Of a stretch of DNA of 64,000 nt, positions 1-13,245 are shown in pieces. Source of the DNA: Neofusicoccum parvum. Its lineage: Eukaryota > Ascomycota > Dothideomycetes > Botryosphaeriales > Botryosphaeriaceae. A program made the translations under genes and the position numbers. The notes beneath the pieces are model-generated. The model saw only the letters and a list, made by a program, of their open reading frames with translations, was not told the DNA's origin and ran no database searches. Location of the stretch: the NCBI GenBank assembly GCA_020912385.1, contig CP087219.1, positions 496,001 through 560,000 on the forward strand, read 5' to 3'. Each line of letters begins with the position of its first letter. The first letter of the stretch is position 1.

Positions 1-283
1 CGCCCGCAATTTGGCTGCTCTCTGACCCATCGCCGCCCGCTGTGCTGGCGAGCCCGTGCTATCGGAGCCTGCAGCCTCGCCCGCCGGCCCCTGCGCTGTT
101 GCTCGCCAAAAAGCAATTGTAGGCTGCCGCCCACACCCTTGTCACGCCCATCACCGAGCTCCAGAGCTTCACGCATGCTGCCGCACCGCTTCCCCCACCA
201 CCTTCACCTGCCCGCCAGGCCTTCTGGACCCTCCCGCAGCTCCTGCCAGCTTCGGTAGACGCGCTTCCACTGTCTGCTGACTC
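1..283. other. Upstream leader region of the deubiquitinase gene
   Basis: No gene is seen here. The stretch is C-rich and leads directly into the ATG at 284, so it probably holds promoter and 5' UTR of the following gene. The short reading frames here overlap that gene's start in other frames and show no recognisable protein features. Confidence 0.5.
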
Positions 284-3200
284 ATGGAGGCGCAACATGT
301 TATGGATCCGCTCAGCCTAAGACACACCACCCCGCCAGCGAGCCTGGAGTCGCCCGAAGAGCGTCGTGACTCTATGGAAGACGCGGACTGCTCGCCTGCC
401 CGATTCAAACGCCCGCGCCTGGACAGCGGTAGCCGCGCCGTCCGCAAGATGTCGCAGGACCTGGACCAGCACGACCCCGAGAGCCTGGCGCACCCTGCTA
501 CTAACGCGCCCACAACGCCCACGGAACAGCACGAGCAGCCCGAGGACCCCGTGTCCCGCACTCCTAACACCCCCAGCCGCGTCACTCTCAACCTGCGCCC
601 GCCGCAAACTCCCTCGTACACCCGCGCCGCCGCCTCGCCCACCGCCGACGCCAGCGCGACTGCATACGAGGCTGCCGATCTTATGGATGCAGACTCAGAC
701 TCCGACTCCAGCGAAACCCTCCGCTCCTCACCCTCCGCATCCTCGTCGAAGAGCAAAATCCACACCCCGCCTGCAGACGAGCGGACAGACTCCGCACTGT
801 CCCCCAGCGCCGCTTCCGAACCCGTGGTTGAGATTGCGGTCGACGGCCCTGACAGCATGGCCGACTCTTCGGATAATATGGTGGATCTGAACGAAGAGGA
901 CGAGGAGGAAGTGGTGTTCCAAGGCGACATCTTCGAGAATTTCCCATATGCGAAGAGCTACGGTCGTGAGACGGCGCTTGGAGGCATGCTGAACTTGATC
1001 GCGAAGCCACGTAAGCCTACTACTCGCGTGCTGCTCTCGGAAGACAATGCTGATATGAAATGTTCACAGGTCACAATAATGGAACTGACGGCGAGCTCAC
1101 CCAGCTGAAGGAATGGCTTAGAATTTGTGCAAGCCACGTTCAGCAGGGGAAGATCGATGCGCGCACTGCGTATCTGCAGGAGCCGATTTTCTGGGACGAG
1201 ATTGCCAAGATGTTCCACCGCATCACCCAGCGCCAGATTCCGTACGGAGAAGCCTTTCAGCTTGACCCAGGACATGGAGAAGAAGACGCATTGCGGGACT
1301 TGTGGAGCGCTTATGTCACATGCGTTGTGCAAATGCTGAAGGTCGAGATCAAGGCCTTCGAAGCCGGCTCCCACCCTTTCGGCAACTCACGCATGATCTC
1401 CTTGCACCACATGAAGATCTTGAAGGAGCTGTTAAAGTTTCGCGACGATCTGCCATTCTGGCTCCTCATGAACGAACTTCTGGGCAACAACGCTGAGGAT
1501 TCGAGGAGGACGTGCTCGGCTATCATGTCGACTTTCATCACCGAGCTAGAGGAGCACAAATCGCTGGTCACTCTTGTGAGGGTGGGAATCGCTGACCGCA
1601 ACCTGCGCCTGGTAGCCGAAGAGAGCCTGGGCCTAATCTCGTGCTTGAACGCCTTCGCGGGACAGTGGAGAAGCAGCGTTGGCCGTAATGATCGTCGCTG
1701 GATGGCTCATCTGCTGTCTTCACTCTTCAACGAGCTGGACCGGGAGATTCAAGTGTCACTTAAGGCACCTATCGAGATTTGCTCCGAGCTCGTCGCCACT
1801 GCAGGAGCGCTCTTGCAGAACGCTGCATTCATGGACCCGGATACCGCGATACAACTTGCTTCTTACGTTTACGGAAACTCAGAAGGATTGCATCCCGAAT
1901 CACTGATCCCAGAAGTACTCTTCTCATCATGGCTCCTGAAGACTCTGAAGCAATACATTCTGAAAGGGCATATGGCACATCGCATTTACGGTGTCGAGCA
2001 CATGAGCAGTCAGTTCATCCATATCTGGAGCACTTGGAGCCAGAAGACTTACTGTCCGGACATTCTCAACCACTTCGCGTTGATACTGTTGGACGATAAG
2101 ATCATCGACTATATTATCGGCGTCGACTCACACCCCCAGCTTATCTCCCGGAGCGGAAATATTGTGGGCTTCTTGGCCGTGACCGACCACTACGGAGAGG
2201 CACAAACTGACGCTATTTGGGAAGCCATCACCAAGAACCAGGATCCAAGGATGGCGGAAGCGCTCATTGAGATGGTTCAGCACACGACACTGCTGATGCC
2301 TTTAAGGGAATTGCTCTACTTCTGCACCAAATTCCGTGCCCTTCCGTTGTCCAACTTCACCCCGTCGTTCGTGGAACTCTTCCGGAGTGTCTGTATTAAC
2401 CTACAAAAGAGAATCCGGACCGACTTTAGCAAGTGGGGCGAAGAGCCAGACCGGATGAACTCCCTGGAGCTCTGCGTACATCTAGTGCAGAAGACTTACC
2501 CTATCCCAGGAGAAGATTTGGCTCCTTTTCTGCAAGGGCTGCATCGCATTGCGATCCAAGAGCTTGCTCTCTTTTCAAAGCCTGAGTTCGCTACTGCGCA
2601 GGACAAGATCAAGATCTATGAGGCCTGTGCCAAGGATATCGCGGAGAAGACGCCACGCGCTGCCCCGAATGCAGAGATCATCTCGACCATGCTGTCAACC
2701 ACACCCACCGATGCAAATTTCCTCCTGAAGCATCTCAGCTTGACGGAGCATGTTGCTGAAGAGCTCTGCTCTTTCGTGATGGCTGAGAAAGAAGAGAAGG
2801 CACAGACGAGCTTAGTCTTCCCTCTCCGATCGCGCCTTGAACTTCTGTTCCAGCTGATGAAGCTCTCCCCCACTTCCATCACTGCGCAAACGGAGAAAGT
2901 GGTCTGGGACCATCTGGTCGGCTGCAATGCCATAAGCACGGACTTGCGGGATATTGCATGGCATCATCTCTCTGCTATGGCGAGCTCTCAAGCCTCAAGT
3001 AACGCGTTCCTTGACCTTTGCGCTGCTGAACTTCTCCCGACATTAGACCCAGAATTCTACAGCTCCGGATTGTTCGACTTCCTTCGTCAGCTTACTGATT
3101 ACCAGCGGCGCACCTCGACAGAGGGGGAAATTTCGGCCGACGGCGTATTCCAGCCGCCGAGCATAGAGTTGTTCTGGCGTGTCATTCTCACTGCCCCCCT

Positions 3201-6200
3201 TGATACGATTGAGAGGACCACAGCGGAGTACCTCGCTAATCTCTACCTGGACGCCAGGGCATTCAGCCAGTACATTGACGATTATCCCGACGTTGTCCAG
3301 AATACTCACACAGCTCTGGTCCGTCGCTGCGTCCGCCAGATGGTTACTGCGTACTCGGCCCTGAAGAGCCCGGAGAAAACAGTCGGTCCAAGCGAGATCG
3401 AGATGAAGGACGCCGACGTACATGAAGACCCGAGGCTTTTCGAACTGCAGTTCCAGAGAACGTTCCTGTTCCTCACGGTACTGCTTAGCTTGATCAAGAA
3501 GCGTCCGGATCTGCAAATTACTTCTCCACGGCTAAGGAAGCCTATGGTCCCTACCAGGTTGGAGAATACAGATGGGGAGCTCAGAGCGGTCAGGTTCCAG
3601 TCAATTGGCACCGAATCCGGACCAATGCAGACAGTCAATGTGGGTGACATGCAGACTTTGTCATGGCTTGTGGAACGTCTTCACGAATGGACCGGCTTCG
3701 ATGAATTCCGGCTGATCCATAGAGGCGCGCCACTTGATGTAAAGGCATCCGGCGATCGGACCATCCGTGACCTATCGCTTGATCAGATGCCTGTTCTGGT
3801 CAAGAGCATTGGCGATTCTGCAGCGGCTTCTTATGGTCCGGGATGCTCAAGTACCATTGAAAAGGAAATCCTCAAGAACTACGACATCATGTTTGATTTC
3901 ATGGACGGCGGAGACGACCCATTGAGCGAGGCTGTAAGTCATTGTTCCCATGATACGGAAGGCGAGAACTGATACACTTGCAGGCATACAACTTCTTGAA
4001 CCAGCTACCTCCACATGGCAAGGCTCTTGCTGTGACCTTTGGCGGCCGAAGGATGGAGTCGATACCAGAAATCGCCGCTTCTGCATTCTCACCAGGCAAG
4101 CTTCTCAAGGCTAGGATATCCGTGTCCACCCTCAGGAAAGACTTCAGGAACCAAATGAGATCGGTATACCCTCGGAAGTCTACAGCGACCCAGGAAGCAG
4201 CTATTGATGTAAAGCAGGGCCCGTTGAATGTGCAGTTAATCAATCACTCCGTTCAGCTGCTTAACGTTCTGATCCTCAACGAGAGGCTCATTGACAGCTC
4301 TCTGTCCGGACCACACGATGAGCTCCTTGCTCTGTCGGTCCTTGAGACCTTTACAGAGTTGCTTAGAGGTAAGACTACCAATCCTTCTCCTCTTGCCCAA
4401 GCTCCTGACAATGTCGCAGAGCGCGTTGACTCCGAGGTTTCGAAATCGTACTTTGACAACGAGAAGTGTCTTGTTGACCGTCTCATGTCATTTCTGCAAG
4501 CTTCACTAACCACTACGCCAAATCGAAACATCACCTTCTACTGCTATCTGGCCTTACTGGAGGCTTTCAACCACAGCCTTGGTGTTTGGGACGCTTTCAA
4601 AGCTCGCACCGATCTTGAAGAGTTGCATTTCACGCTGCTAGTTTCTCACGAGGGTGAGAAGCTCCGAGAGCTGATTTCGGTTCACATTGAGAATCACTGC
4701 CAGCACCTCCCTGAGTGAGTTTGACCGAGTACATTTGTTCTTCACTTGATCAGACTATTGATGTTTATGCGAGAAATAGGAACTCCCCCGTTGGTGAAGA
4801 TGGTTTCGTGTCGTTTTATTGGACCATATTGTCCGCTCTACTTCCACATGCCTCTCAATATTCGAAATCTTGCCAGTCGCTTTTCGATTTATCCGTCAAG
4901 GTTTTCCGCTGGTACGACGAACGTCAACGCGACGAAGATGTCCTCAGAGGATACATATCCACATGGAGCGAGCTTCTTCTTGTGCACAAGTACGAGGCTT
5001 GCGTTGGCCGTTCCGAGACCGACTTTGTTGTATCGGGCTTTGCTCAACTCCTTCGCACAGCTGTCCAATCTCTCAAGTCGTTCAAGAAGCCATTGAACAT
5101 CGACACCCTTGCTGCAAAGATTTTCAGCAAATTTCTCTTTCCCCCTGCCTCGGAGCACTCAAGCAGGGAAGAAATCGGTTCACCAAGCCTTCCTGTTTTG
5201 GATACGAAGACTAGGGTAGGGCTGTACGACTTGATCACGACGTTATGCGAGGACGTGGCCGTCTACAAGGAAATGGTCGATCTTAATCTCCGACTTCTGG
5301 GTAGTTCCACCCATGCCAAGGACGAGCCCTACGTTTTAGGCTCCTCAAGGGACCTTCGCTCCGAGACTGGATACGTGGGACTCGAGAATCCGCAAGCGCT
5401 TTGCTACATGAATTCAATGATGACGCAGCTTTTCATGGACATTGAGTTCAGAAAGTTTGTCTTTGAAGCTCAAGGTGGAACCGAAGGTGGCTTATTATTG
5501 GCTATGCAAGAGCTCTTCGCCACCATGCAGAGCAGCTACGGAAGGTCGTGCGACATGAGACCCTTTGCACATTGTGTTCGTGGCACAGACAAGAAACCCA
5601 TCAATGTTGCGATCCAGATGGACACCGAGGAGTTCTTCCGGTTACTTATGGACCAGCTCGAGAGCGAATTGAGCAATCCCGAGGATAAGCAGCGCCTGCG
5701 CAACTTCTACGGTGGACGCTCTGTCAATCAGATCAAGTCCAAGGACTGCCAGCACGTCTCCGAGACTTCCGAGTCACTCTTCAATCTTCCTTTGGAGGTG
5801 AAGGGCAAGGAGACCCTTGAAGACAGTCTGAAGTCGTATGTCGAAGGCGAAAGCTTGGAGGGCGAGAACAAGTACAAGTGCGAGCCCTGCGGTGGCCGTC
5901 TCGTCAATGCTGTCAAGCGCACCTGTCTTCAAACTGTCCCAGACAATTTGATTGTCCACCTAAAGCGGTTCGACTTTGACCCCTTTACAATGACTCGAAG
6001 CAAAATCAACGACTATTTCCGCTTCCAATCGCGCATCAACATGAGCCCGTACAAGGTGGAGTATCTCAGCGATCCGGATAGGCCCATAGACGATGACTAC
6101 TTTGAGCTTGTCGGCATCTTGGTCCACGCTGGAGGAGTTGAGCAAGGCCACTATTGGTCTTATATTCGCGTTCGGCCGGATGATCATGGTTCTGCCAGGT

Positions 6201-8330
6201 GGATCAAGTTCAATGACGACACTGTCACCGAGCAGGACCTTAGCAAAGTCGAGTCCGAGTGCTACGGCGGCAACGGCAGGCACACCTCGGCATACATGCT
6301 CCTGTACCAGCGCGCCTCTTCGATTGACAAGGACGGCACAAGCGTCCTTCGCGCCCCTCAGTCGTTCAATCCTATTGCACAGATGCCTAAGGGACTTGAG
6401 GATGAGATTGCCGAGAGGAACGAGCGGTACATCCGAGAGCATTGCATGTTTGACCAGGCTCACGCTGCCTTCATCCGCAGGATGATTCCTCAGATGCGAA
6501 TGATCAACAAAGGAGTCTGTACCGAGGATCACACACTGGAGAAGAGTGTCATCGACATGGCGTTGGAACATGCGTACGAGGTAATCGGCCGCAGCCAAGA
6601 TGTGGAAGAACTCAGCAAAATCCTCAACGACTTGAAGAGGACAGTCTACCCCTGCACAGAGTGCACGAAACTGGTGCTTGATTGGATTAGCAACCATGAG
6701 CGCGCTTTGGCTGATTGGCTCATTTACTCGCACCCGGTCGACGGTTACAGCGCGGTCGGCTTCCAAATTGGCTGCCTGGTCATCGACTCGTTGAAAGAAC
6801 TCCGCGCCCGCGATCCTTCCAGGTATGGCCTAGACGGAAACCAGCACGATCTAGAACAGGCGTTTGAAGACGGCAGAGATGGCGCGTTGCACAACATTCT
6901 CGCACGTGCGAAGACCTTGGTTGCGGACCTCTCCTTCTGCCCTCGCGGCATGGAGGTGTCACAGCGCGTGTGGGACGTTTTCTTCAAATTTCTTGTCGCC
7001 ATTACGGAGTTCGGCATGCACGAGGTTGCGCTTGTCCTAGACTATGGGTTCCTCCAAACGGTTCTCGAGATATGTCACGTCGACACGGTTCAGGAAATGG
7101 GCCAGCGTTACCCGCAGCTCAGACAGACGCTCACAAGAAAGAGCAGCAAGCCGTCCTTTGTGGAGCTCACGATCTTCTTAGCGCGCATGATCTCATACAT
7201 CGACCTGGAGGCCGATCTTGTTCCGAACACTGTGGAGCGAATCCGGTCGTACGCTGACTCTGAGAATCAGAAGTTCCCCTTCACACACATGGAACGGGCT
7301 CTGTTCTACAGATGGGACAAGGATAACCGCTGCCTTACCGTCCTCAACCGCTGTCTTGAGACTTGGGATATGTCCAGTCAGCGTCCATTCGGCCCCGGCG
7401 ACATCATCAAGTCCATGCTGCTCGTTGAGCCGAATGCCGGTAGTCTCAGGTCCATCCACACTACGATCCAAGAAGGCGTCGAACTACTCATGCCAGTGGT
7501 AGGTGCGCCGTTCGTCTCGGGCGCAGTCTACTACTGTTGGGTGGCCCCCAAGCCCAAGGATGCGATGATGATGATCCGGGACATTGTCAACTGCATGACC
7601 GTTGAGAAACAGTTGCTGGGAGAGGCTTTCCTCGGCTTCATCTCCAACATCACGAACCTTCACAACGATCGTTGGAGCCGGGCGTACCCGGACTTCTTCT
7701 ACACACAAATCGTCGACCACGCGCATATGTGGGCAATCAGGCTGCTGTCATTTGAAGATCAAGACGTGCAAGCCAGCGCTTTGCAGCTTGCGAAAAAGCT
7801 GATCACTAACCACGTGTGCACTCGGCCCTGCGCTATCAAGGACTTCGACACGGAGGCCGGCTACCAGGCACGCGTGCATGCGGTGCAGGACATGGTGCGC
7901 CAGGGTCACGAACGCATGACTTACATGCAGAGAGAGCTCGAGCTTCCGCGCAACTTCGTCGACTGCCTATTCCAGCTCATGTATGAGTGTCACCGTTACC
8001 TTAGGAGCCTCCAGAGCACGTCTCCAGAGACTTTCAGTCACAGCCCCGAAATGGATGATCTTATGAGGAGGTGCCTTTCGGCAGAAGAATTGTACAAGGC
8101 TTGGCCGGAGAGTGATGAATACGACTCGGGTAAGTGTAAGCGTCGGTCTAAACGGCCGCAGGGTTTCTGAGCCTGTTGCACGAAATAGAGGGCACGATCC
8201 TCAGCACATTCTCATCCAACACTCCATCTTCTCAACACTACGTCGAAATACAACTAACGCACAATCAACAACAGCTTTCTCGGCATCTGAGGATCTGGAG
8301 TACGCGGACAACGACGTCGAAGCTGTTTGA
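284..8330 (+). CDS. Giant ubiquitin carboxyl-terminal hydrolase (USP9X/USP34-like)
   Basis: A cysteine protease that removes ubiquitin from proteins. Proposed exons are 284-1010, 1070-3933, 3984-4714, 4780-8129 and 8275-8330, giving about 2,575 aa; all joins keep frame. The acceptor of intron 3 could also be 4773. Residues 1-240 are Ser/Pro/acidic and look disordered. A long helical region follows, with a ubiquitin-like segment near residues 1100-1150 (FRLIHRGAPLDV). The USP core starts at GYVGLENPQALCYMNS, with the catalytic Cys codon at 5402. A CEPCGG half-finger follows, then the His box GVEQGHYWSYIR (His codon at 6149) and WIKFNDD. The Cys box is divergent: LCYMNS replaces the usual GATCYMNS, though Cys and Asn remain. 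The last intron is 145 nt; splicing it replaces a basic read-through tail with the acidic end EDLEYADNDVEAV. Length and order match the large fungal USP family. Substrate is unknown. Confidence 0.93.
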
Positions 8331-9416
8331 TACGACGGACCTCGAGATTCCTACGACATCGAACTTCTTTGTCGCGACGGTATAGACCACACTTTTGGCG
8401 AATTGGCGCATTCAGGAGAACCGTCGGGTGACACGGTCTTCTGCTTCGGGTTACAATCGAATGGTAATGACTGGGCCTTTCTTGATGGCAGGCCCCTGCA
8501 GGATTTCGGCTTCTGCTCGTGGGTTGGTTCCGACTCTTGTTCACTTCCTAATACTTTTGATTGGGCACGAGAGAACATGAGGACAGGCTGGCCGGACATG
8601 ACTGGAGGGCCCTTTCTTGTAGTATGCTTTTCTCTTCTTGCTTCTGCAGTTTGGTTTTGCTCTTGAGATCCCAGCGATGGGGCATGGGGCATGGACGATC
8701 GGATTTTCTTATGCATGGCGACGGCGATGGGTAAAACAAGGAAGAAAACCTTGCTCAAAAATACAGGGTAGTACTGATGGGTTCAATTTCTCTCGTGCGG
8801 GTTCATTCTTCTTTTCTACACTAGGGCTGAGCGGGTTTTTCTTTTATACAACCATGGCGAGAGACTGCTGGGCATCATGAAGGGCACACGAATTGCTGAA
8901 TGACGAGGGTGCAATCTCCATTTCAAGGCTGGCATTGGGTTTCCTTGTACGAAAGAGTTATGACTTGGGCTGGGATGGGACTTTAGACGCTCGCTCGTTC
9001 ACGAAGAGGGTATGGATAAAGGGCACAGGAGTGCAAAATTTCTAGATTTGATTCCATTCGTCTCGCGGCAACGTCGTCTCTTCTCTGCGCGCGTGAAGTC
9101 TGCCTGTTGCCTCTTTCCGTCACTTCACCTTGGTCCAATGCCGCCGCCTCACTTGGTGGTTTCACTGCACCGCGCATTCCCGTTTCGGCTCCCTATTGTG
9201 ATTGTGCATTCACTTCACTGCATTGTCTCAATTGCCATTGTCTGTGGATGCTGCCCGTTTATATTCCGCCCGGCTCCCCCGTCTTTTCCACCTTCCTCAA
9301 CGAACCTTACATCTTCGAGTCTTTGCCTGCCTCCTGCTCCAGCTTCCACACCACCACCAGCCAGGAACCAGCTCAGAATCAACAAGCAACCCACATCAAG
9401 ACACTTTCCAAACAAC
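8331..9416. other. Intergenic region, no gene seen
   Basis: This holds the 3' end of the deubiquitinase transcript and the promoter/leader of the next gene. The 9280-9416 part is C-rich with A-rich sequence just before the ATG at 9417, typical of a fungal leader. No conserved reading frame is visible on either strand. Confidence 0.5.
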
Positions 9417-10511
9417 ATGACCTCCAACACCGCCAACCCTCCTACCCTCGGCCAGTCCCAGTACATGCTGCCCCCCATCCAGCAGGTACAGGTCGGTGGG
9501 GTCACCCAGTACATGGTGGCCCCGTACGACGCTGGTGGTGCTGGTGGTGCTGCTGCCCCTGCCGCCGTCTCCCTGCCTGCCGCCAACCCACAGGCGGTCG
9601 CCAACCACCCGGGCACCATCATCATCGACCTGGGCTCGGCCAGCAGCACCAGCAGCAGCAACACCACCACCACCACCACCACCAACTCCTCATCCTCCTC
9701 CAAGCGCAGGCGCTCGGAGGAGGATGAGACCGACGCCAACAACGCCGCCACCCCCCCTCCCCGCTCCCGGCGCCGCACCACCACGAAGTCCCCGTCCCTC
9801 CCGGACTACGAGTCACCGCCGCCGGTGCTGGCCGCCGCGCCCGCCACCACCACCACCACCATCAAGTCCCCCTCCCTCCCGGACTACGAATCGCCGCCGC
9901 CGGTGCTGGTCGCCGTCGCCGCGCCCGCCTCCCGCCTCTCCCCTCCCCCCGCCTCCCCCCTCACCCCGCAGCTGCCCCCCCTCCGCGGCCCCTCTCCGCG
10001 CCCCTTCCCGCTGCGTGTCGGCGCGACCGCCGTGCCGCCGCCCTCGCTGGTCGGGGCCAGGCGCCGCGGCGGCGTGCCCGCGCCGCTGAGCGACCCGGAC
10101 GCGCTGTTTCCGCTGGAGGAGGAGACGGACGAGGAGCAGGAGGAAGGTGTGGCGGCGGGGCCGTTTGGCGCGGCGACGAGGGCGCGGGAGGAGGAGTGGG
10201 AGCGGTTGCGGGATGGGGAGCGGGACGGCGAGGAGGAGGGGGAGGATCATGGGGAGGGGAGGAGGGAGGGGGAGGAGGGGGAGGAGGGGTTCATGCGGAG
10301 GAGGTGGGTGGGGTGGCCTGGGCGGTGGGTCGAGAGGGAGAAGAGGCGGTTGGAGGGCAGGGTGGGCGAGCTGTTTTGGGAGGTGGCGCAGGCGAGGGGT
10401 GGGGGGTTGGGGGTCGCGAGGGCGGAGGTGTGGGAGTGGTTTGGCGGCGTGATGGACAGGTTGCCGTGGACGGCGGGGGAGGAGCTGGGTGAGGAGGTGA
10501 AGGAGGAGTGA
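9417..10511 (+). CDS. Low-complexity hypothetical protein with a duplicated SPSLPDYESPPPVL motif
   Basis: A single-exon frame of 364 aa that I do not recognise. The frame is open from 9012, but the Met at 9417 (CAAACAACATGA context, after a C/A-rich leader) is the likeliest start because upstream codons look like UTR. The N-terminal third is Gly/Ala/Pro rich. Poly-Ser/Thr runs and a basic KRRR stretch (possible nuclear signal) follow. A motif around SPSLPDYESPPPVL occurs twice with near-identical DNA (9786-9830 and 9864-9908). The last third is very acidic and Glu/Gly/Arg rich, encoded by a nearly pure purine tract, and ends in a Trp-rich segment (WVGWPGRWVERE, WEWFGGVMDRLPW) that may fold. 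Probably a rapidly evolving disordered nuclear protein; this is inference only. Confidence 0.6.
   Translation: MTSNTANPPTLGQSQYMLPPIQQVQVGGVTQYMVAPYDAGGAGGAAAPAAVSLPAANPQAVANHPGTIIIDLGSASSTSSSNTTTTTTTNSSSSSKRRRSEEDETDANNAATPPPRSRRRTTTKSPSLPDYESPPPVLAAAPATTTTTIKSPSLPDYESPPPVLVAVAAPASRLSPPPASPLTPQLPPLRGPSPRPFPLRVGATAVPPPSLVGARRRGGVPAPLSDPDALFPLEEETDEEQEEGVAAGPFGAATRAREEEWERLRDGERDGEEEGEDHGEGRREGEEGEEGFMRRRWVGWPGRWVEREKRRLEGRVGELFWEVAQARGGGLGVARAEVWEWFGGVMDRLPWTAGEELGEEVKEE
9786..9908 (+). repeat. Two 45-bp in-frame direct repeats inside the hypothetical gene
   Basis: Positions 9786-9830 and 9864-9908 are near-identical copies differing at a few third-codon positions, 78 bp apart. Both encode the same KSPSLPDYESPPPVL block. 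The silent differences suggest the repeated peptide is being kept while the DNA drifts. Confidence 0.85.
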
Positions 10512-11624
10512 GTGAGTGGGTGGGTGGGCAGGCGTGGTGGGAGCTGGCCGGCTGGTCCGGTCCGGCGTTCTAAAAGTTTTTTTGTTTGCTTTTGCTGCTT
10601 TCTGCTAGGTAGACGTCAGCCGGAGCGGTGGAGCTCACGGCCTTCTGAATGCATCCAAGACTTCTGTTCGTCGGGCTTGACCCTCGTCCGACGAACACCA
10701 CACGAAACACTTCCTCATTCCTGCTTTTCAGAGTGCATTCGCGCAACCATGTGTACTCCTGAACTATCCCCATGAGCACCACATCAAGACCTCATTCCTT
10801 AAAGAGGCAAGCATTCCCATCTCGCTACTCAGTGTAGTTCTGACAACGTGCTCTCATACGTCTACTACCGACGCGGATGTCAATCAGGAAGTTGACGAAA
10901 CGTCGAGACCTGGCACCTTATATACACCAAGACCAGCATTGCTAAGGCCGAAGGCTAGCGTGAAAGTGCTTTCGACATCCACCTTTGCGTGGGAAGTTGA
11001 CAAACTAGATCAAAACATTGGCAGTAGATGACACCAAAATTGATAGCTCCAGTTATCACTCAGCAGATGCCCTTAGCCGACCACGAGGACGCCAGCAATC
11101 CAGCGTGCAAGCACGCGCACACGCGACCCATGCGTTTGGGGCAGGCACTTACCGGACCACATCGCCGGCAAGACACGTACCCGGAATGCGAGTGGCTCTC
11201 GCGTGGCACGCGCGCCGCTACGACTCCGCAATATCAATCCAACGAGAAAACAGCAGGGAAACGGTGCTCACGACCAGGCCGCATCCAAAGCGCATTAGAA
11301 ATTATTATCTACATGGAAGACTAGCCATAAAGCGTATGTGTGTATACAGTACAAGCGTCAGAAACGAATGCATAAGAACCTCGTGAATGCCATCATACAT
11401 CGAACAAATGCTCTCCCCTTCTCTCGCAACGCCACGCAACTCTTCTTTTTCTTCCAACCGACCAAGCCAAAGACGCGGGGGCTTTTCCCATATGTACTCC
11501 AGCCCAGCCGCTTGCCTCTTCCATCTCTTGTCCCATCGTCCAGAAAAAGAAGTAAACACACGTCACACTGCTCTCATTCATAACCCGTCGCAATCCCCAC
11601 CTTTTTTTCTTTTTCTTTCCCCAC
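10512..11624. other. Convergent intergenic region, no gene seen
   Basis: This lies between the 3' ends of the hypothetical gene (plus) and squalene epoxidase (minus). It begins GC-rich and becomes more AT-balanced. Short reading frames up to 122 aa occur, but none has recognisable composition or splice-linked continuation. Confidence 0.45.
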
Positions 11625-13245
11625 TCACGGTTTCAGCTCGCACCAAATGTACGGGAAGATGACCCGACACGCCGTCCAGAAGACCGCGACGCTGCTGACC
11701 AGCGCCCACGGCTTGAGCAGCAGCGGCGCCTCCGCAACCCTGATCCAGATGGCGTAGATGGCGACCGAGAAGAAGTGGTAGAAGAGCGTGAGCGGCTGGC
11801 GGATGATGCCGGCGAGCAGGCCGACGGGGCCGTCGATGCAGTTGCCGCCGCGCTGGAAGTAGCGGAAGCAGCCGAGCTGGAGGACTTTGAGGTTCGGGTC
11901 TACGGGGGAGCGCGAAGGTTAGACCGATCTCGGCTGGTTTGGAGAGATGGTGGCTGAGGGTGATTCAGGGGGTGGGAAAGCTTACCATCGGCGGCGAACA
12001 GCGCGTACAGCGCCAGCGCAAGGATGTTGATGACGGCGGCCCAGTTCTTGCGGCGCCAGTGGAACGCGCGCATCTGCTTGAGCACGGCGCCCTGGTCGCT
12101 CAGGAGCGGCACGTTGCGCGGGTGCAGCAGCTCGGCGAGCAGCACGACGTCGTTGAACGCCACCGTCATGCCGCCGCCCGTCAGCGGGTGCCGCATGTTC
12201 AGCGCGTCGCCCGCGATCACCAGGCCGGGCGTGCGGTTCGTGGCCGGCGGCAGGAACGAGTTGGGCATGCTGCGCAGCTTGCCCGCGCGCATGGCGGCCT
12301 CGAAGCTGGGCTGCACGCACTTGGGGAGCGAGGGCAGCACGACGTTCTCCAGGTGGTTCTTGACGCCACCGTTCTTGACGGACGCCGAGGGCAGGCCTTC
12401 CGGGATGTCAATCAACGCGCGCGTCTCGTGGGTGCCGATCTGGTAGAGCAGGACGGGCGGGCCTTCGGTGAGGATGACGTGACCGTGATTGGGCATGGGC
12501 AGCTCGGCGTCAATGAGCTCCAGCGCGAAGAACTTGGAGCGCACCTGCGGCACGTGCGGGTGGTTGGACTTGCGGAACTTGGAGGCGTAGCCGTCGGCGA
12601 CGAGCGTGATGTGGCCAAAGTACTGTTGCTCCTGTCAGCATCCCATCCCCCCAAAATCGAGGCCTGATTCCAGCAACTCACGTAGTCCTTCTCCCCCTTG
12701 GTCACGCACTCGACGCCCAGCACCTGGCCGGTCCAGCCATTGCGCACCAGGTCCTTCGCCTCCGTCTCGACAACCGTGATATTCTTCTCCTTCATCGCCG
12801 CCTCGCGCAGCCGCTGAATAAACCGCCCGTGATGGAAGCCCGTGCCCTGCGGATTCTCCGTCCCCGTCTTCCCCGCGTTCGCCGGGTACGGGATCTCGAC
12901 GCCGGTGCCGTGGTAGACGACGTCGTAGCCGTGGCAGGCGACGGCGTCGATGCCGCGCAGGCAGTCCTCCAGCCCCAGCTGCCGCAGCGCCTGCACGCCG
13001 CCCGGCTGCAGCAGCTCGCCCACGATCCGGTCCGGCATCTTCAGGCTGCGCTCCAGCAGGATCACGCTGCGCCCCTGCCGCGCCAGCGCCACGGCCGCGG
13101 CGCTGCCGAACACGCCCGCCCCGATGATGACCACGTCGCCGTCGTGGTGCACGCGGCGGCGCTCCTCCTTCTCGTCGGCGAAGGGGCCGCGCGCGGTCGG
13201 GTCGGTGCCCGTGGGCGAGGGCGTGCCGTCGATTATGAGCGGCAT
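11625..13245 (-). CDS. ERG1: Squalene epoxidase (squalene monooxygenase)
   Basis: A FAD-dependent ER enzyme that converts squalene to 2,3-oxidosqualene in ergosterol synthesis; it is the target of allylamines such as terbinafine. Exons on the minus strand are 13245-12682, 12622-11986 and 11899-11625 (491 aa); introns of 59 and 86 nt have GTGAGT and GTAAGC donors. Visible are the Rossmann motif VVIIGAGVFGSAAA (residues about 38-51), LLERSLKMPDRIVGELLQPGG, the KDYYFGHITLVADGYASKFRK block across intron 1, and the second FAD motif GDALNMRHPLTGGGMTVAFND. The C-terminus is hydrophobic (a probable membrane anchor). Length matches family members. The start at 13245 places the FAD motif about 40 residues in; upstream in-frame codons are repeat-rich and probably leader. 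Confidence 0.96.
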
